Positions 1-6,178 of a DNA stretch of 7,765 nucleotides are shown piece after piece (position 1 is the stretch's first letter; every line of letters begins with the position of its first letter). The DNA is taken from positions 1 through 7,765 of the forward strand of contig CANMHZ010000049.1 in the NCBI GenBank assembly GCA_947497635.1, read 5' to 3'. The DNA comes from Helicobacteraceae bacterium. Its GTDB lineage: Bacteria; Campylobacterota; Campylobacteria; Campylobacterales; Sulfurimonadaceae. Below the pieces are notes generated by a model, which saw only the letters and a list, made by a program, of their open reading frames with translations, ran no database searches and was not told the origin of the DNA. The translations under genes and the position numbers were made by a program.

Positions 1-1
1 T

Positions 2-436
2 CCTGACTTCTTGATAGGTCTTGTATCCTTCTTGTTAGAGATGGGTGCTGAGCCTACTCACGTTCTTTGTCACAACGCACCAAAAGGTTGGGCGGAAGAG
101 ATGAGAGCATTGCTTGACACTTCTCCTGCAAAAGACAGTTTGAATGTATGGGCTGAAAAAGATTTGTGGGCGATGCGTTCACTACTCTTCACTGAGCCTG
201 TTGATTTCATGATTGGTAACAGCTACGGTAAAGAATTGATGCGCGACACTGGTACTCCGTTGATCTATATCGGATTCCCAATTTTTGATCGTCATCACCT
301 GCACCGTTACTCTATCAGTGGGTACGATGGTGGATTGAACCTTCTTACTTGGATCACGAACAAAGTTCTTGACCAATTGGATGAAGATACCAAAGGTATC
401 GCTACAACCGACTATTTCTTCGACCTTATTCGCTAA
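2..436 (+). CDS. nifK: Nitrogenase molybdenum-iron protein beta chain, C-terminal part (partial)
   Basis: The reading frame enters from the left edge (first whole codon at base 2, PDFLIG...) and runs 144 codons to TAA. NifK pairs with NifD in the alpha2-beta2 MoFe protein, which carries the P-cluster and FeMo-cofactor and reduces N2 with electrons from NifH, in the cytoplasm. The C-terminal hallmarks are clear: DFMIGNSYGK near residues 67-76 of the visible part, GFPIFDRHHLHR near 92-103, then GYDGGLNLL and a terminal TDYFFDLIR that matches the usual TDYSFDLVR ending. The P-cluster cysteines lie upstream and cannot be checked. Family members are about 450-525 residues, so roughly 70 percent of the gene is missing on the left. 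The DRHHLHR block and the typical C-terminus favour NifK over VnfK, AnfK or the NifN scaffold protein, though isozyme type cannot be fully settled from the tail. Confidence 0.95.
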   Translation, partial: PDFLIGLVSFLLEMGAEPTHVLCHNAPKGWAEEMRALLDTSPAKDSLNVWAEKDLWAMRSLLFTEPVDFMIGNSYGKELMRDTGTPLIYIGFPIFDRHHLHRYSISGYDGGLNLLTWITNKVLDQLDEDTKGIATTDYFFDLIR

Positions 437-440
437 ATTA

Positions 441-456
441 TCTCCCTTAGGGGAGA
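441..456 (+). terminator. Short perfect hairpin after nifK (weak terminator or mRNA-stabilising stem)
   Basis: TCTCCC (441-446), loop TTAG, GGGAGA (451-456) form a perfect 6-bp GC-rich stem beginning 4 bases after the nifK stop. There is no T-run behind it (AACACTTCATTG follows), so it is not a classic intrinsic terminator. A 3'-end stabiliser or processing stem of the nif mRNA is equally possible. The stem is seen; its role is inferred. Confidence 0.4.
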
Positions 457-549
457 AACACTTCATTGATTCTTCGTCGTTCAGACAACCCCTCTCTCTC
501 CTAGAACACATTATGCAATTATTCTTCAAACAAACAATGGAGAAATAGT

Positions 550-636
550 ATGGAACATCATGTTGTTGATGCAAGCTTTGAAGTAGCAGACCTGCTTGTG
601 AGGCATGCACTTAAAGAAGAACGAATTATTGGCTAA
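550..636 (+). CDS. Candidate 28-residue small ORF downstream of nifK
   Basis: ATG at 550 follows GGAGA (539-543) at 6 bases, a convincing ribosome-binding site, and the frame runs 28 codons to TAA. The predicted peptide begins MEHHVVDASF and continues as a likely amphipathic helix (VADLLVRHALKEERI); it has no signal or membrane segment. I do not recognise it. It lies about 110 bases behind nifK on the same strand, after the hairpin, and its last 11 bases overlap the 3' end of the convergent mdaB-like gene. It could be a genuine small protein, the stump of a longer gene cut when the neighbouring redox module arrived, or chance. The good ribosome-binding site is the main support. Confidence 0.3.
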   Translation: MEHHVVDASFEVADLLVRHALKEERIIG

Positions 637-1231
637 TTTCCTTTCCAAAATTTTGTTTCAAATGGTCATTTAATCCGTGTAGAACACCATTTATATCAAA
701 TTCTGATTTATAGACATCATGAACACTGTAGGTTGGATAGGGTTGTACCCCACAAAATTGCAGTGTCTTATGTAAAGCAACATTAGCTTGATCCACGCTC
801 ATTCCCTCAAAAAAGCCTTTAGGATTATTGAACTCACTCTCGGGGCAGTTGTAGGTGAAGCTAAGTATGTAGTGCTTCCCCTCCATTAATCCTCCACTTC
901 CGTACATTTTCGATGTGTCATTGCGACTGCGACCATCATTTAAATAAGTGACCGTATTCGCTCCGCTTGAGAAAACATCATCGATGTATTTTTTACCTAG
1001 CCATGGTAATCCCATCCAATAAACAGGTGATTGGATAAAAAAGAGATCCGCCCATTCAAATTTTTCTAACTCAGCTGCAGTGTCGTAGCCATCGTCAATA
1101 TTAGTTTCTTTTACTTCATAGCCATTGTGTAGAAAAAAAGCTTTTGCTTCATTTAATAGATCTCTCGTTAAATTGCCGTTGGCAAAACCTTCATATTTTT
1201 GGTGTAGATTTAGTAATAGTACACGTTTCAT
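626..1231 (-). CDS. mdaB: MdaB-family NAD(P)H quinone reductase (flavodoxin-like fold)
   Basis: The 201-residue protein fits the Flavodoxin_2 / MdaB family (about 190-205 residues): soluble flavoproteins that reduce quinones by two electrons with NAD(P)H and protect against oxidative and electrophile stress. Visible marks are the N-terminal beta strand and loop (MKRVLLLN), a DDGYD turn at 47-50, the flavin-site block SPVYWMGLPWLGKKYIDDVF at 68-87, NDGRSRND near 98-105 and YGSGGLMEGKHY at 110-121; Helicobacter MdaB has very similar WWMGEPW.KKYIDEVF and DGRSR blocks. The start ATG at 1231 has AAGGA six bases upstream. It is divergent from the HxlR-type regulator, which probably controls it, and its stop overlaps the small ORF coming from nifK. 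The exact substrate cannot be read from sequence; a related azoreductase or general NAD(P)H oxidoreductase role is the alternative. Confidence 0.87.
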   Translation of the reverse strand: MKRVLLLNLHQKYEGFANGNLTRDLLNEAKAFFLHNGYEVKETNIDDGYDTAAELEKFEWADLFFIQSPVYWMGLPWLGKKYIDDVFSSGANTVTYLNDGRSRNDTSKMYGSGGLMEGKHYILSFTYNCPESEFNNPKGFFEGMSVDQANVALHKTLQFCGVQPYPTYSVHDVYKSEFDINGVLHGLNDHLKQNFGKEISQ

Positions 1232-1261
1232 TGTTATTCCTTAAAAGTAATCTTAGGTGAG

Positions 1262-1290
1262 ATTTTATACAATACAGTGTTTTAAATCAA
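1262..1290 (-). promoter_or_regulatory. Probable sigma-70 promoter of the mdaB-like gene
   Basis: On the - strand TTGATT (1285-1290) and TAAAAT (1262-1267) are separated by exactly 17 bases; they match the consensus at 4 of 6 and 5 of 6 positions. Transcription would start near 1255, giving a leader of about 25 bases that contains the AAGGA ribosome-binding site. The palindromic repeats at 1295-1326 lie just upstream of the -35 box. Confidence 0.55.
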
Positions 1291-1294
1291 GAAC

Positions 1295-1326
1295 GTACTA
1301 AAAAGTACTGTACATACTAAAAGGTA
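1295..1326. promoter_or_regulatory. Tandem palindromic operator, probably for the HxlR-type regulator
   Basis: Two near-identical 12-mers, TACTAAAAAGTA (1296-1307) and TACTAAAAGGTA (1315-1326), start 19 bp apart, close to two helical turns. The first extends to a perfect inverted repeat GTACT-AAAA-AGTAC (1295-1308). Copy 1 sits 4 bp upstream of the mdaB -35 box. Copy 2 covers the AAAGGT that would be the ribosome-binding site of the regulator gene, whose ATG is at 1335. HxlR/YodB-type regulators are known to bind TACT...AGTA-like inverted repeats in such divergent spacers. A binding protein here could regulate both directions; the identity of the binder is inferred from proximity. Confidence 0.6.
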
Positions 1327-1334
1327 ACTATACT

Positions 1335-1679
1335 ATGCTTCAATCTAACTTTAATTGCCATTTTGAGCTTACACTTGAATTGATAGGCGGAAAATGGAAA
1401 GGGCTTATCTTGTGGCACTTACTTGATAAAAAAATACTGCGTAACGGTGAAATGCTTCGTCTAATGCCACGTATCACCCAAAAAATGCTGACGCAGCAAC
1501 TGCGTGAGATGGAAGAGAATGGATTGATTTTGAGAGTGATTTATGAGCAAGTCCCTCCGAAGGTTGAATACAGTCTTACGCCACATGGTACGTCACTTCG
1601 TCCAATATTGGAAATGATGATTGATTGGGGTGTGGATTATGCACAGGATAAAAACATCGTAATAGTTTGTAACAAATAA
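1335..1679 (+). CDS. HxlR-family winged helix transcriptional regulator
   Basis: The 114 residues match the HxlR family (DUF24, about 100-120 residues), dimeric winged-helix regulators that often sense quinones, aldehydes or other electrophiles through an N-terminal cysteine. The family signature is nearly complete: C8 followed by ELTLELIGGKWKGLILWHLL (11-30), helix-turn-helix NGEMLRLMPRITQKMLTQQL (37-56), REMEENGLILR, and the wing VPPKVEYSLTPHG (73-85). C8 corresponds to the redox-sensing cysteine of YodB-type members; a second cysteine, C112, lies at the tail. The start at 1335 puts C8 in the usual place. AAAGGT lies nine bases upstream and overlaps the second operator repeat, which suggests autoregulation. 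The gene is divergent from the quinone reductase and is followed after 10 bases by the DUF2798 gene, so these are probably one operon. The inducer is unknown. Confidence 0.9.
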   Translation: MLQSNFNCHFELTLELIGGKWKGLILWHLLDKKILRNGEMLRLMPRITQKMLTQQLREMEENGLILRVIYEQVPPKVEYSLTPHGTSLRPILEMMIDWGVDYAQDKNIVIVCNK

Positions 1680-1689
1680 AAGGATAAAA

Positions 1690-1917
1690 ATGGTCTCAGT
1701 TAAATATCTTCATCAGGTGCAAGCGGCATTACTCTCAGGTTTTATGAGTTTTATTATGTCGGGGGCGATTACATTCATTAATTTGGGCGCAGTGCACGGA
1801 TTTATGAGTATTTGGTTTCATGCGTGGATGGTCGCGTATCTTATTGCATTTCCGACGATATTAATAGTATTTCCATTCGCACGTAAATTGGCGATGAAGA
1901 TAGCGGCAAAACATTAG
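1690..1917 (+). CDS. DUF2798 family small membrane protein
   Basis: This 75-residue protein has two predicted membrane helices, roughly residues 11-33 and 45-64, joined by a short loop (NLGAVHGFMS). The pattern SGAITFINLG...FHAWMVAYLIAFPTILIVFPFARKL is typical of DUF2798, a family of 70-90 residue inner-membrane proteins without known function. The positively charged tail (ARKLAMKIAAKH) should stay in the cytoplasm. AAAGGA lies five bases upstream of the ATG, and the gene begins 10 bases after the HxlR-type gene, so the two are likely translated from one mRNA. DUF2798 genes occur near stress-type regulators and oxidoreductases in other bacteria, which fits a role in envelope or quinone-pool protection, but that is inference only. 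No clear terminator follows. Confidence 0.8.
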   Translation: MVSVKYLHQVQAALLSGFMSFIMSGAITFINLGAVHGFMSIWFHAWMVAYLIAFPTILIVFPFARKLAMKIAAKH

Positions 1918-1920
1918 GAT

Positions 1921-1963
1921 AAATTCTTTTTAGCTACAATGATTATAATTATTTGATATAAAT
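1921..1963 (+). promoter_or_regulatory. AT-rich promoter region of the CBS-PAS-GAF-GGDEF-EAL gene
   Basis: The spacer holds three possible -10 elements: TACAAT at 1935-1940 in the context TTTTTAGCTACAAT, a form common in Campylobacterota promoters; TATAAT at 1944-1949; and an extended element TGATATAAA at 1954-1962. None has a good -35 box, as is usual in this group. Which is used cannot be decided here. A Shine-Dalgarno AGGAT (1966-1970) precedes the start codon at 1978 by seven bases. Confidence 0.4.
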
Positions 1964-1977
1964 ACAGGATAAGATGA

Positions 1978-4900
1978 ATGAAGAGAACAACGTTGGCTTC
2001 GATTTTAACAAAAAATGTAATTACTCTTGCCCTTGATGTAACGGTGTCGTATGCCATGGAGGTAATGTCTCTTGGAAATCTTAGCTCTTTAATAATTGTT
2101 GATGAAGATAATAGACCGATAGGAATTTTCACTGAACGTGATAGCATAAAAGTAATTTCAGGCACAATAGCCTTGGATGCACACTTAGGTGATGCAATGA
2201 GTCAGGGGGTTTATACAGTACATCGGGATGATGAGATCCATGACACCTACGCCATTATGTCTGACAAAGGTTTTCGGCATTTGGTTATAGTAGATGATGA
2301 AGGAAGGCTAGAAGGAGTAGCGACCCAAGGCGATTTCCTTCGTCATATCGGTTTTGACAATATGACGTATAGCAAAAATATTACGACAGTAATGACCAAA
2401 TCGGTTGTGATGCTTAATCGTGATTCGACTATCACCTATGCAGCTTCTTTGATGGCTGAGCACCATAGTGACTATGCTGTCATTACGGAGGGTACGATTC
2501 CGGTTGGTCTTATTACTGAACGGGATATTTTGCAGTATGCTTCAGCTAAAAATGAATTCGGTGATGATCCGATTTGGAGTGTCTATCAGAGTGATTTTCC
2601 TGTGTGCACAGTAGAGACATCTTTGTCTGAAGCGGCTTCACTGATGGAGCATCATGGTGTTCATCAACTGATTATTGCGGATGATGATGGGAATCTCGTC
2701 GGATTATTGACGCGTTATGATCTTTTACAGGCATTGCATGGGAGTTATTTTGAGTTTTTAATTCGCCAGGTTGATACCAAAAGTACAGCTTTGACTGAAC
2801 TCAAAGATGTATATTCTAGGCTGGTTCAAGACCAAGATGATTTGATCAAAAGTGAAGAAAAATTTCGAACGTTATTTGATATGCTTCCTGATGGAGTTGT
2901 ACTTGTAGATCCTATTACCCATCAAACCGTTGATTTTAACAGAGTTGCTGCGCAGCAATTGGGTTATACCTCGGATGAATTTTTACAGCTAAAGATCGCT
3001 GATTATGAAGCAACGGAAAGCAAAGAAGAGACAGATGCACATATTAAAGCTATTCTGACGAATGGAAGAGATGAATTTGAGACCATTCATCGTCGAAAAG
3101 ATAAATCATTAATGAATGTTAGCGTGATAGTCTCTGCTGTTACTGTTCAAAATAAAGATTATTTTCTCTCCTATTTTAGGGATATTACTGATAAAAAAAG
3201 ACAAATTATTCGATTAGAAGAACAGTTAGCTCTTTTGGGAAAAATAGCTACAAATATACCGATGCAGGAATTGCTTGAAACGATCTCATTATTTGTTGAA
3301 AAGCAATGTAATGGAATCAAGTGCTCGATTTTATTGGCTGACAATAAAACACAGACACTTCAAAATGGTGCGGCCCCGAGTATTCCTTTATCGTATACAA
3401 ATTCAATTATTGGAGTGCCTATAGCGCAAGGAAATGGTTCCTGTGGAACTGCGTGTGCGACTGGATTGCCCGTTGTTGTGAGTGATGTCTTAACTGATCC
3501 TCTTTGGCAGCAGTATCTTTCGTTGATTAAACCGTATTCATGGCTTCGTGCATGCTGGTCTACTCCATTTTTTGATCAAGACAAAAATTTACTTGGTACA
3601 TTTGCCCTTTATGCCGATACACCGAGAAATCCTGATGCCAATGAACAAGAACTAATGACGTATTCCGCGTCACTTGCGGGTATGGTAGTAGAACGCTTTT
3701 CACGGCAGGAAGCATACGCTCAGCAAGCCGTATTTTTACATACACTGATCAATACAATTCCCGATTTAGTCTGGGTAAAAGATACGGCAGGAGTATATCT
3801 CGCGTGTAATGAGATGTTTGAACGTCTTTATAATGCCAAAGAGCTAGAGATTATAGGTAAAACAGATTTTGATTTTGTGGATTCAGAGCTTGCGCAGTTT
3901 TTTCAAGATCATGATCGAGCAGCCATAGCAGCAGGGGGATCAAAAACCAATGAAGAATTTTTAAAATTTGCCGATGGAAGCTATGAAGGGCTGTTTGATA
4001 CGATCAAAACACCCATGAAAGATGCAGAGGGTACAATTATCGGAGTACTTGGAATTTCCCGTGATATTACCGATAGAAAACGTTATGAAGAGCGACTCGA
4101 GACATTGGCAAACTATGATACATTGACAGGCTTAGCAAATCGTGCATTATTCTCTTCACATCTGCAAAGCTCGATTGAAAAAGCTAAGCGTCACAAAACT
4201 CAAATTTCTGTATTGATGTTTGATTTAGACCGCTTTAAAGATGTTAATGACAGCTTTGGGCATGCAGCAGGAGATGAGCTGCTTCAGCAAGTAGCACAGC
4301 GTTTTGATGTGAGATTACGTGATGGAGATATTATCAGCCGTTTGGGCGGAGATGAGTTTGCTATTGTCTTGGAACATCTTAATCGTCCAGAAGATGCAGG
4401 TCGAATCGCAAAAGAAATGATCGATGCACAAAATGCTCCCTATAAACTGATCGGCGGCGCAGTAGTGCATATCGGGATGAGTGCCGGGATTGTTATTTTT
4501 CCCGAGCACGGTGAGAATGCTTCAGAGCTACTTCAACATGCTGATGCGGCACTTTATAAGGCAAAAGGGGAGGGGCGAGGTATCTATCGCTACTATACCG
4601 ATGAATTGACTGATTCAGCACGTCAGAGGATTGAATATGAGACGTGTTTACGTCGCGCAGTTGAGAACAATGAATTCGAAGTTTATTATCAGCCACAAGT
4701 TCATATTGCAACTGGCAAGATTGTTGGTGCTGAAGCTCTGGTACGTTGGAATGATCCTGAGAAAGGGATGATTTTTCCAAGTCTGTTTATCCCGATTGCT
4801 GAGGAAACGGGACTCATTAGTGCTATTGGAGAATGGGTACTAAACGAAACGTGCCGACAAGGAAAAATTTGGTTAGACGGCGGTCATCGACTGACGCTTG

Positions 4901-5382
4901 CAGTCAATCTCTCCGCGCATCAAGTTCGCCATCAAGATATTCCGACAATGGTTGAAGCAGCTCTCAAAAAATCAGGATTTCCGGCAGATAAACTCGAACT
5001 TGAACTTACAGAAAGCGCTCTTATGCAAAGGGAAGAGGAGACAGTAGCAATGCTTCATATGCTTCGTGCACAGGGGATACGACTTGCTATTGATGATTTC
5101 GGTACGGGATATTCGTCGCTCTCCTATCTGAAACGATTTCCGATTGATGTTCTAAAAATTGATAAAAGTTTTGTCGATGATCTTCCGTTTGATGCGGATG
5201 ATATGGCGATTGTTACTGCAATTATCGCGATGGGAACAGCTCTTGGTTTTCAAATATTAGCAGAGGGTACAGAGCGTATCGAGCAGATTGAATTTTTAAA
5301 AGAGCGTGGATGCACGATGTACCAAGGATATTACAAAAGTCCACCACTACCAGCAAACGAGTTTTTTAAGCTGTTAAAATAG
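1978..5382 (+). CDS. Multi-sensor c-di-GMP protein: four CBS motifs, PAS, GAF, PAS, GGDEF, EAL
   Basis: The 1134-residue protein has no signal peptide or membrane helix, so it is cytosolic. Domains: CBS motifs ending near GIFTERD (49-55), TQGDFL (116-121), GLITERD (177-183) and GLLTRYD (242-248), two Bateman pairs that commonly bind adenine nucleotides; a helical linker 265-292; PAS 290-405 ending in DITDKK; GAF about 425-570 with GSCGTA (487-492) and LRACWS (523-528); PAS 582-700; GGDEF about 705-870; EAL about 885-1134. The cyclase motif GGDEF is intact (790-794), with an inhibitory-site RxxD (RDGD, 781-784) five residues before it. The EAL residues match RocR spacing exactly: E919, N977, E1009, D1039, D1040, K1060, E1096, Q1116. 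Both synthesis and hydrolysis of c-di-GMP are therefore possible; EAL may dominate in vivo. An out-of-frame ATG at 1974 overlaps the start; 1978 has the better spacing from AGGAT. Its end faces the convergent DUF4130 gene, and the 55-bp gap between them shows no terminator. Confidence 0.95.
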   Translation: MKRTTLASILTKNVITLALDVTVSYAMEVMSLGNLSSLIIVDEDNRPIGIFTERDSIKVISGTIALDAHLGDAMSQGVYTVHRDDEIHDTYAIMSDKGFRHLVIVDDEGRLEGVATQGDFLRHIGFDNMTYSKNITTVMTKSVVMLNRDSTITYAASLMAEHHSDYAVITEGTIPVGLITERDILQYASAKNEFGDDPIWSVYQSDFPVCTVETSLSEAASLMEHHGVHQLIIADDDGNLVGLLTRYDLLQALHGSYFEFLIRQVDTKSTALTELKDVYSRLVQDQDDLIKSEEKFRTLFDMLPDGVVLVDPITHQTVDFNRVAAQQLGYTSDEFLQLKIADYEATESKEETDAHIKAILTNGRDEFETIHRRKDKSLMNVSVIVSAVTVQNKDYFLSYFRDITDKKRQIIRLEEQLALLGKIATNIPMQELLETISLFVEKQCNGIKCSILLADNKTQTLQNGAAPSIPLSYTNSIIGVPIAQGNGSCGTACATGLPVVVSDVLTDPLWQQYLSLIKPYSWLRACWSTPFFDQDKNLLGTFALYADTPRNPDANEQELMTYSASLAGMVVERFSRQEAYAQQAVFLHTLINTIPDLVWVKDTAGVYLACNEMFERLYNAKELEIIGKTDFDFVDSELAQFFQDHDRAAIAAGGSKTNEEFLKFADGSYEGLFDTIKTPMKDAEGTIIGVLGISRDITDRKRYEERLETLANYDTLTGLANRALFSSHLQSSIEKAKRHKTQISVLMFDLDRFKDVNDSFGHAAGDELLQQVAQRFDVRLRDGDIISRLGGDEFAIVLEHLNRPEDAGRIAKEMIDAQNAPYKLIGGAVVHIGMSAGIVIFPEHGENASELLQHADAALYKAKGEGRGIYRYYTDELTDSARQRIEYETCLRRAVENNEFEVYYQPQVHIATGKIVGAEALVRWNDPEKGMIFPSLFIPIAEETGLISAIGEWVLNETCRQGKIWLDGGHRLTLAVNLSAHQVRHQDIPTMVEAALKKSGFPADKLELELTESALMQREEETVAMLHMLRAQGIRLAIDDFGTGYSSLSYLKRFPIDVLKIDKSFVDDLPFDADDMAIVTAIIAMGTALGFQILAEGTERIEQIEFLKERGCTMYQGYYKSPPLPANEFFKLLK

Positions 5383-5437
5383 AGATTGTTAGCTCTTAAT
5401 CTTGACAGCTTATTGGATTTCTACTCGATTTTTTGAA

Positions 5438-6178
5438 TCAAATTTGATTTTGAAATTCACACATCCATTCACGATAGAGCAGGGGGACATGAGAGCGTTG
5501 AAGTTTTGGATTGAACCGTTCGGCAATCGCAACGTGGTCAAAAAAACGTTTCCAAAGGTGTTGGTATTTTTCTTCATCACAACTTCGTTGTGGCACGTCA
5601 TAATCATGAATGTTATGGAGGTCCAACGAATCTCCGTCGTAGATTAATGCCATAGAGCGCTTGAGATCGTGAATAATAAAACGCTCATGCTTGAAGCGTT
5701 TTTTGAAATGTCCTCCCATGAGCGGCAAGACATTTCGCGGTGGGGAGATTTGGGCGTAGAGAGTCCCATCTTCGAGTGTTTCAAAACGGCTAAAAGCGTT
5801 CATTTTATGAACCGTTCTAAGGGTACGTTTTTGATATTCCTCGATGGCATAGACCAGTGGATGAGAAATCATCTCCAAAAGAGACGGCTCTTTAAATCCA
5901 AGGCGAATGTAGCGAAGCAGATCGTTTTCAAAAGGCTGATCGTCGCATAAAAAAGTGTGATAAATTTTTTCTTTGATTTTTTTTCCCAGTTGTTTTTCTA
6001 TCGCATGGAGGAGTTTTAAAGCGTCTTTAGTATTTGTGGAGATGTCGAGTATTTCATCAAATAAACCGATATCAACCTCTGATTTTGTGAGGAGATCAGG
6101 AAGTGTTTTGTCCGTATAGCTTTGTACCACAGAACTCAAAAATCCTTCAAAACTTCCATCATACCTCCATATCATCAT
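5438..6178 (-). CDS. DUF4130 / TIGR03915-like probable DNA metabolism protein, partner of the radical SAM protein
   Basis: The 246 residues fit the family named for its link to a radical SAM protein (TIGR03915, DUF4130 in the C-terminal half). Visible marks are YDGSFEGFLSSV at the N-terminus (6-17), HKMNAFSRFETLEDGTLYA (124-142), ISPPRNVLPLMGGHFKKRF (144-162), IIHDLKRSMALIYDG (168-182), LWKRFFDHVAIAERFNPKLQ (208-227) and PLLYREWM near the end. The reaction is unknown; the family is regarded as DNA-related because many members are fused or next to a UdgX-like uracil-DNA glycosylase. This copy is standalone, with no glycosylase domain. Its ATG overlaps the stop of the upstream radical SAM gene by 4 bp, and GGAG lies inside that gene, so translation is coupled. 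A second Met codon follows at once and is an alternative start. It is convergent with the c-di-GMP gene. Confidence 0.87.
   Translation of the reverse strand: MMIWRYDGSFEGFLSSVVQSYTDKTLPDLLTKSEVDIGLFDEILDISTNTKDALKLLHAIEKQLGKKIKEKIYHTFLCDDQPFENDLLRYIRLGFKEPSLLEMISHPLVYAIEEYQKRTLRTVHKMNAFSRFETLEDGTLYAQISPPRNVLPLMGGHFKKRFKHERFIIHDLKRSMALIYDGDSLDLHNIHDYDVPQRSCDEEKYQHLWKRFFDHVAIAERFNPKLQRSHVPLLYREWMCEFQNQI

Noticed and set aside
182..610. 142-codon open frame on the - strand opposite nifK
   Set aside because: It lies opposite nifK, its composition is that of an antisense shadow, and it shows no family motif.
4493..4780. 95-codon - strand frame inside the GGDEF-EAL gene
   Set aside because: Antisense shadow of a strongly conserved coding region; low-complexity His/Gln/Ser sequence.
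5402..5407. Perfect TTGACA -35-like box
   Set aside because: No -10 element lies at 16-18 bp, and no + strand gene follows; the downstream + strand frames are shadows of the DUF4130 gene.
5383..5437. Shared terminator between the convergent c-di-GMP and DUF4130 genes
   Set aside because: There is a T-run at 5429-5434, but no stem longer than 4-5 bp with a reasonable loop precedes it.
5436..5449. Perfect 14-bp palindrome AATCAAATTTGATT over the stop of the DUF4130 gene
   Set aside because: It is AT-rich and has no loop, so it cannot make a good RNA hairpin, and it lies mostly in coding sequence; chance is likely.
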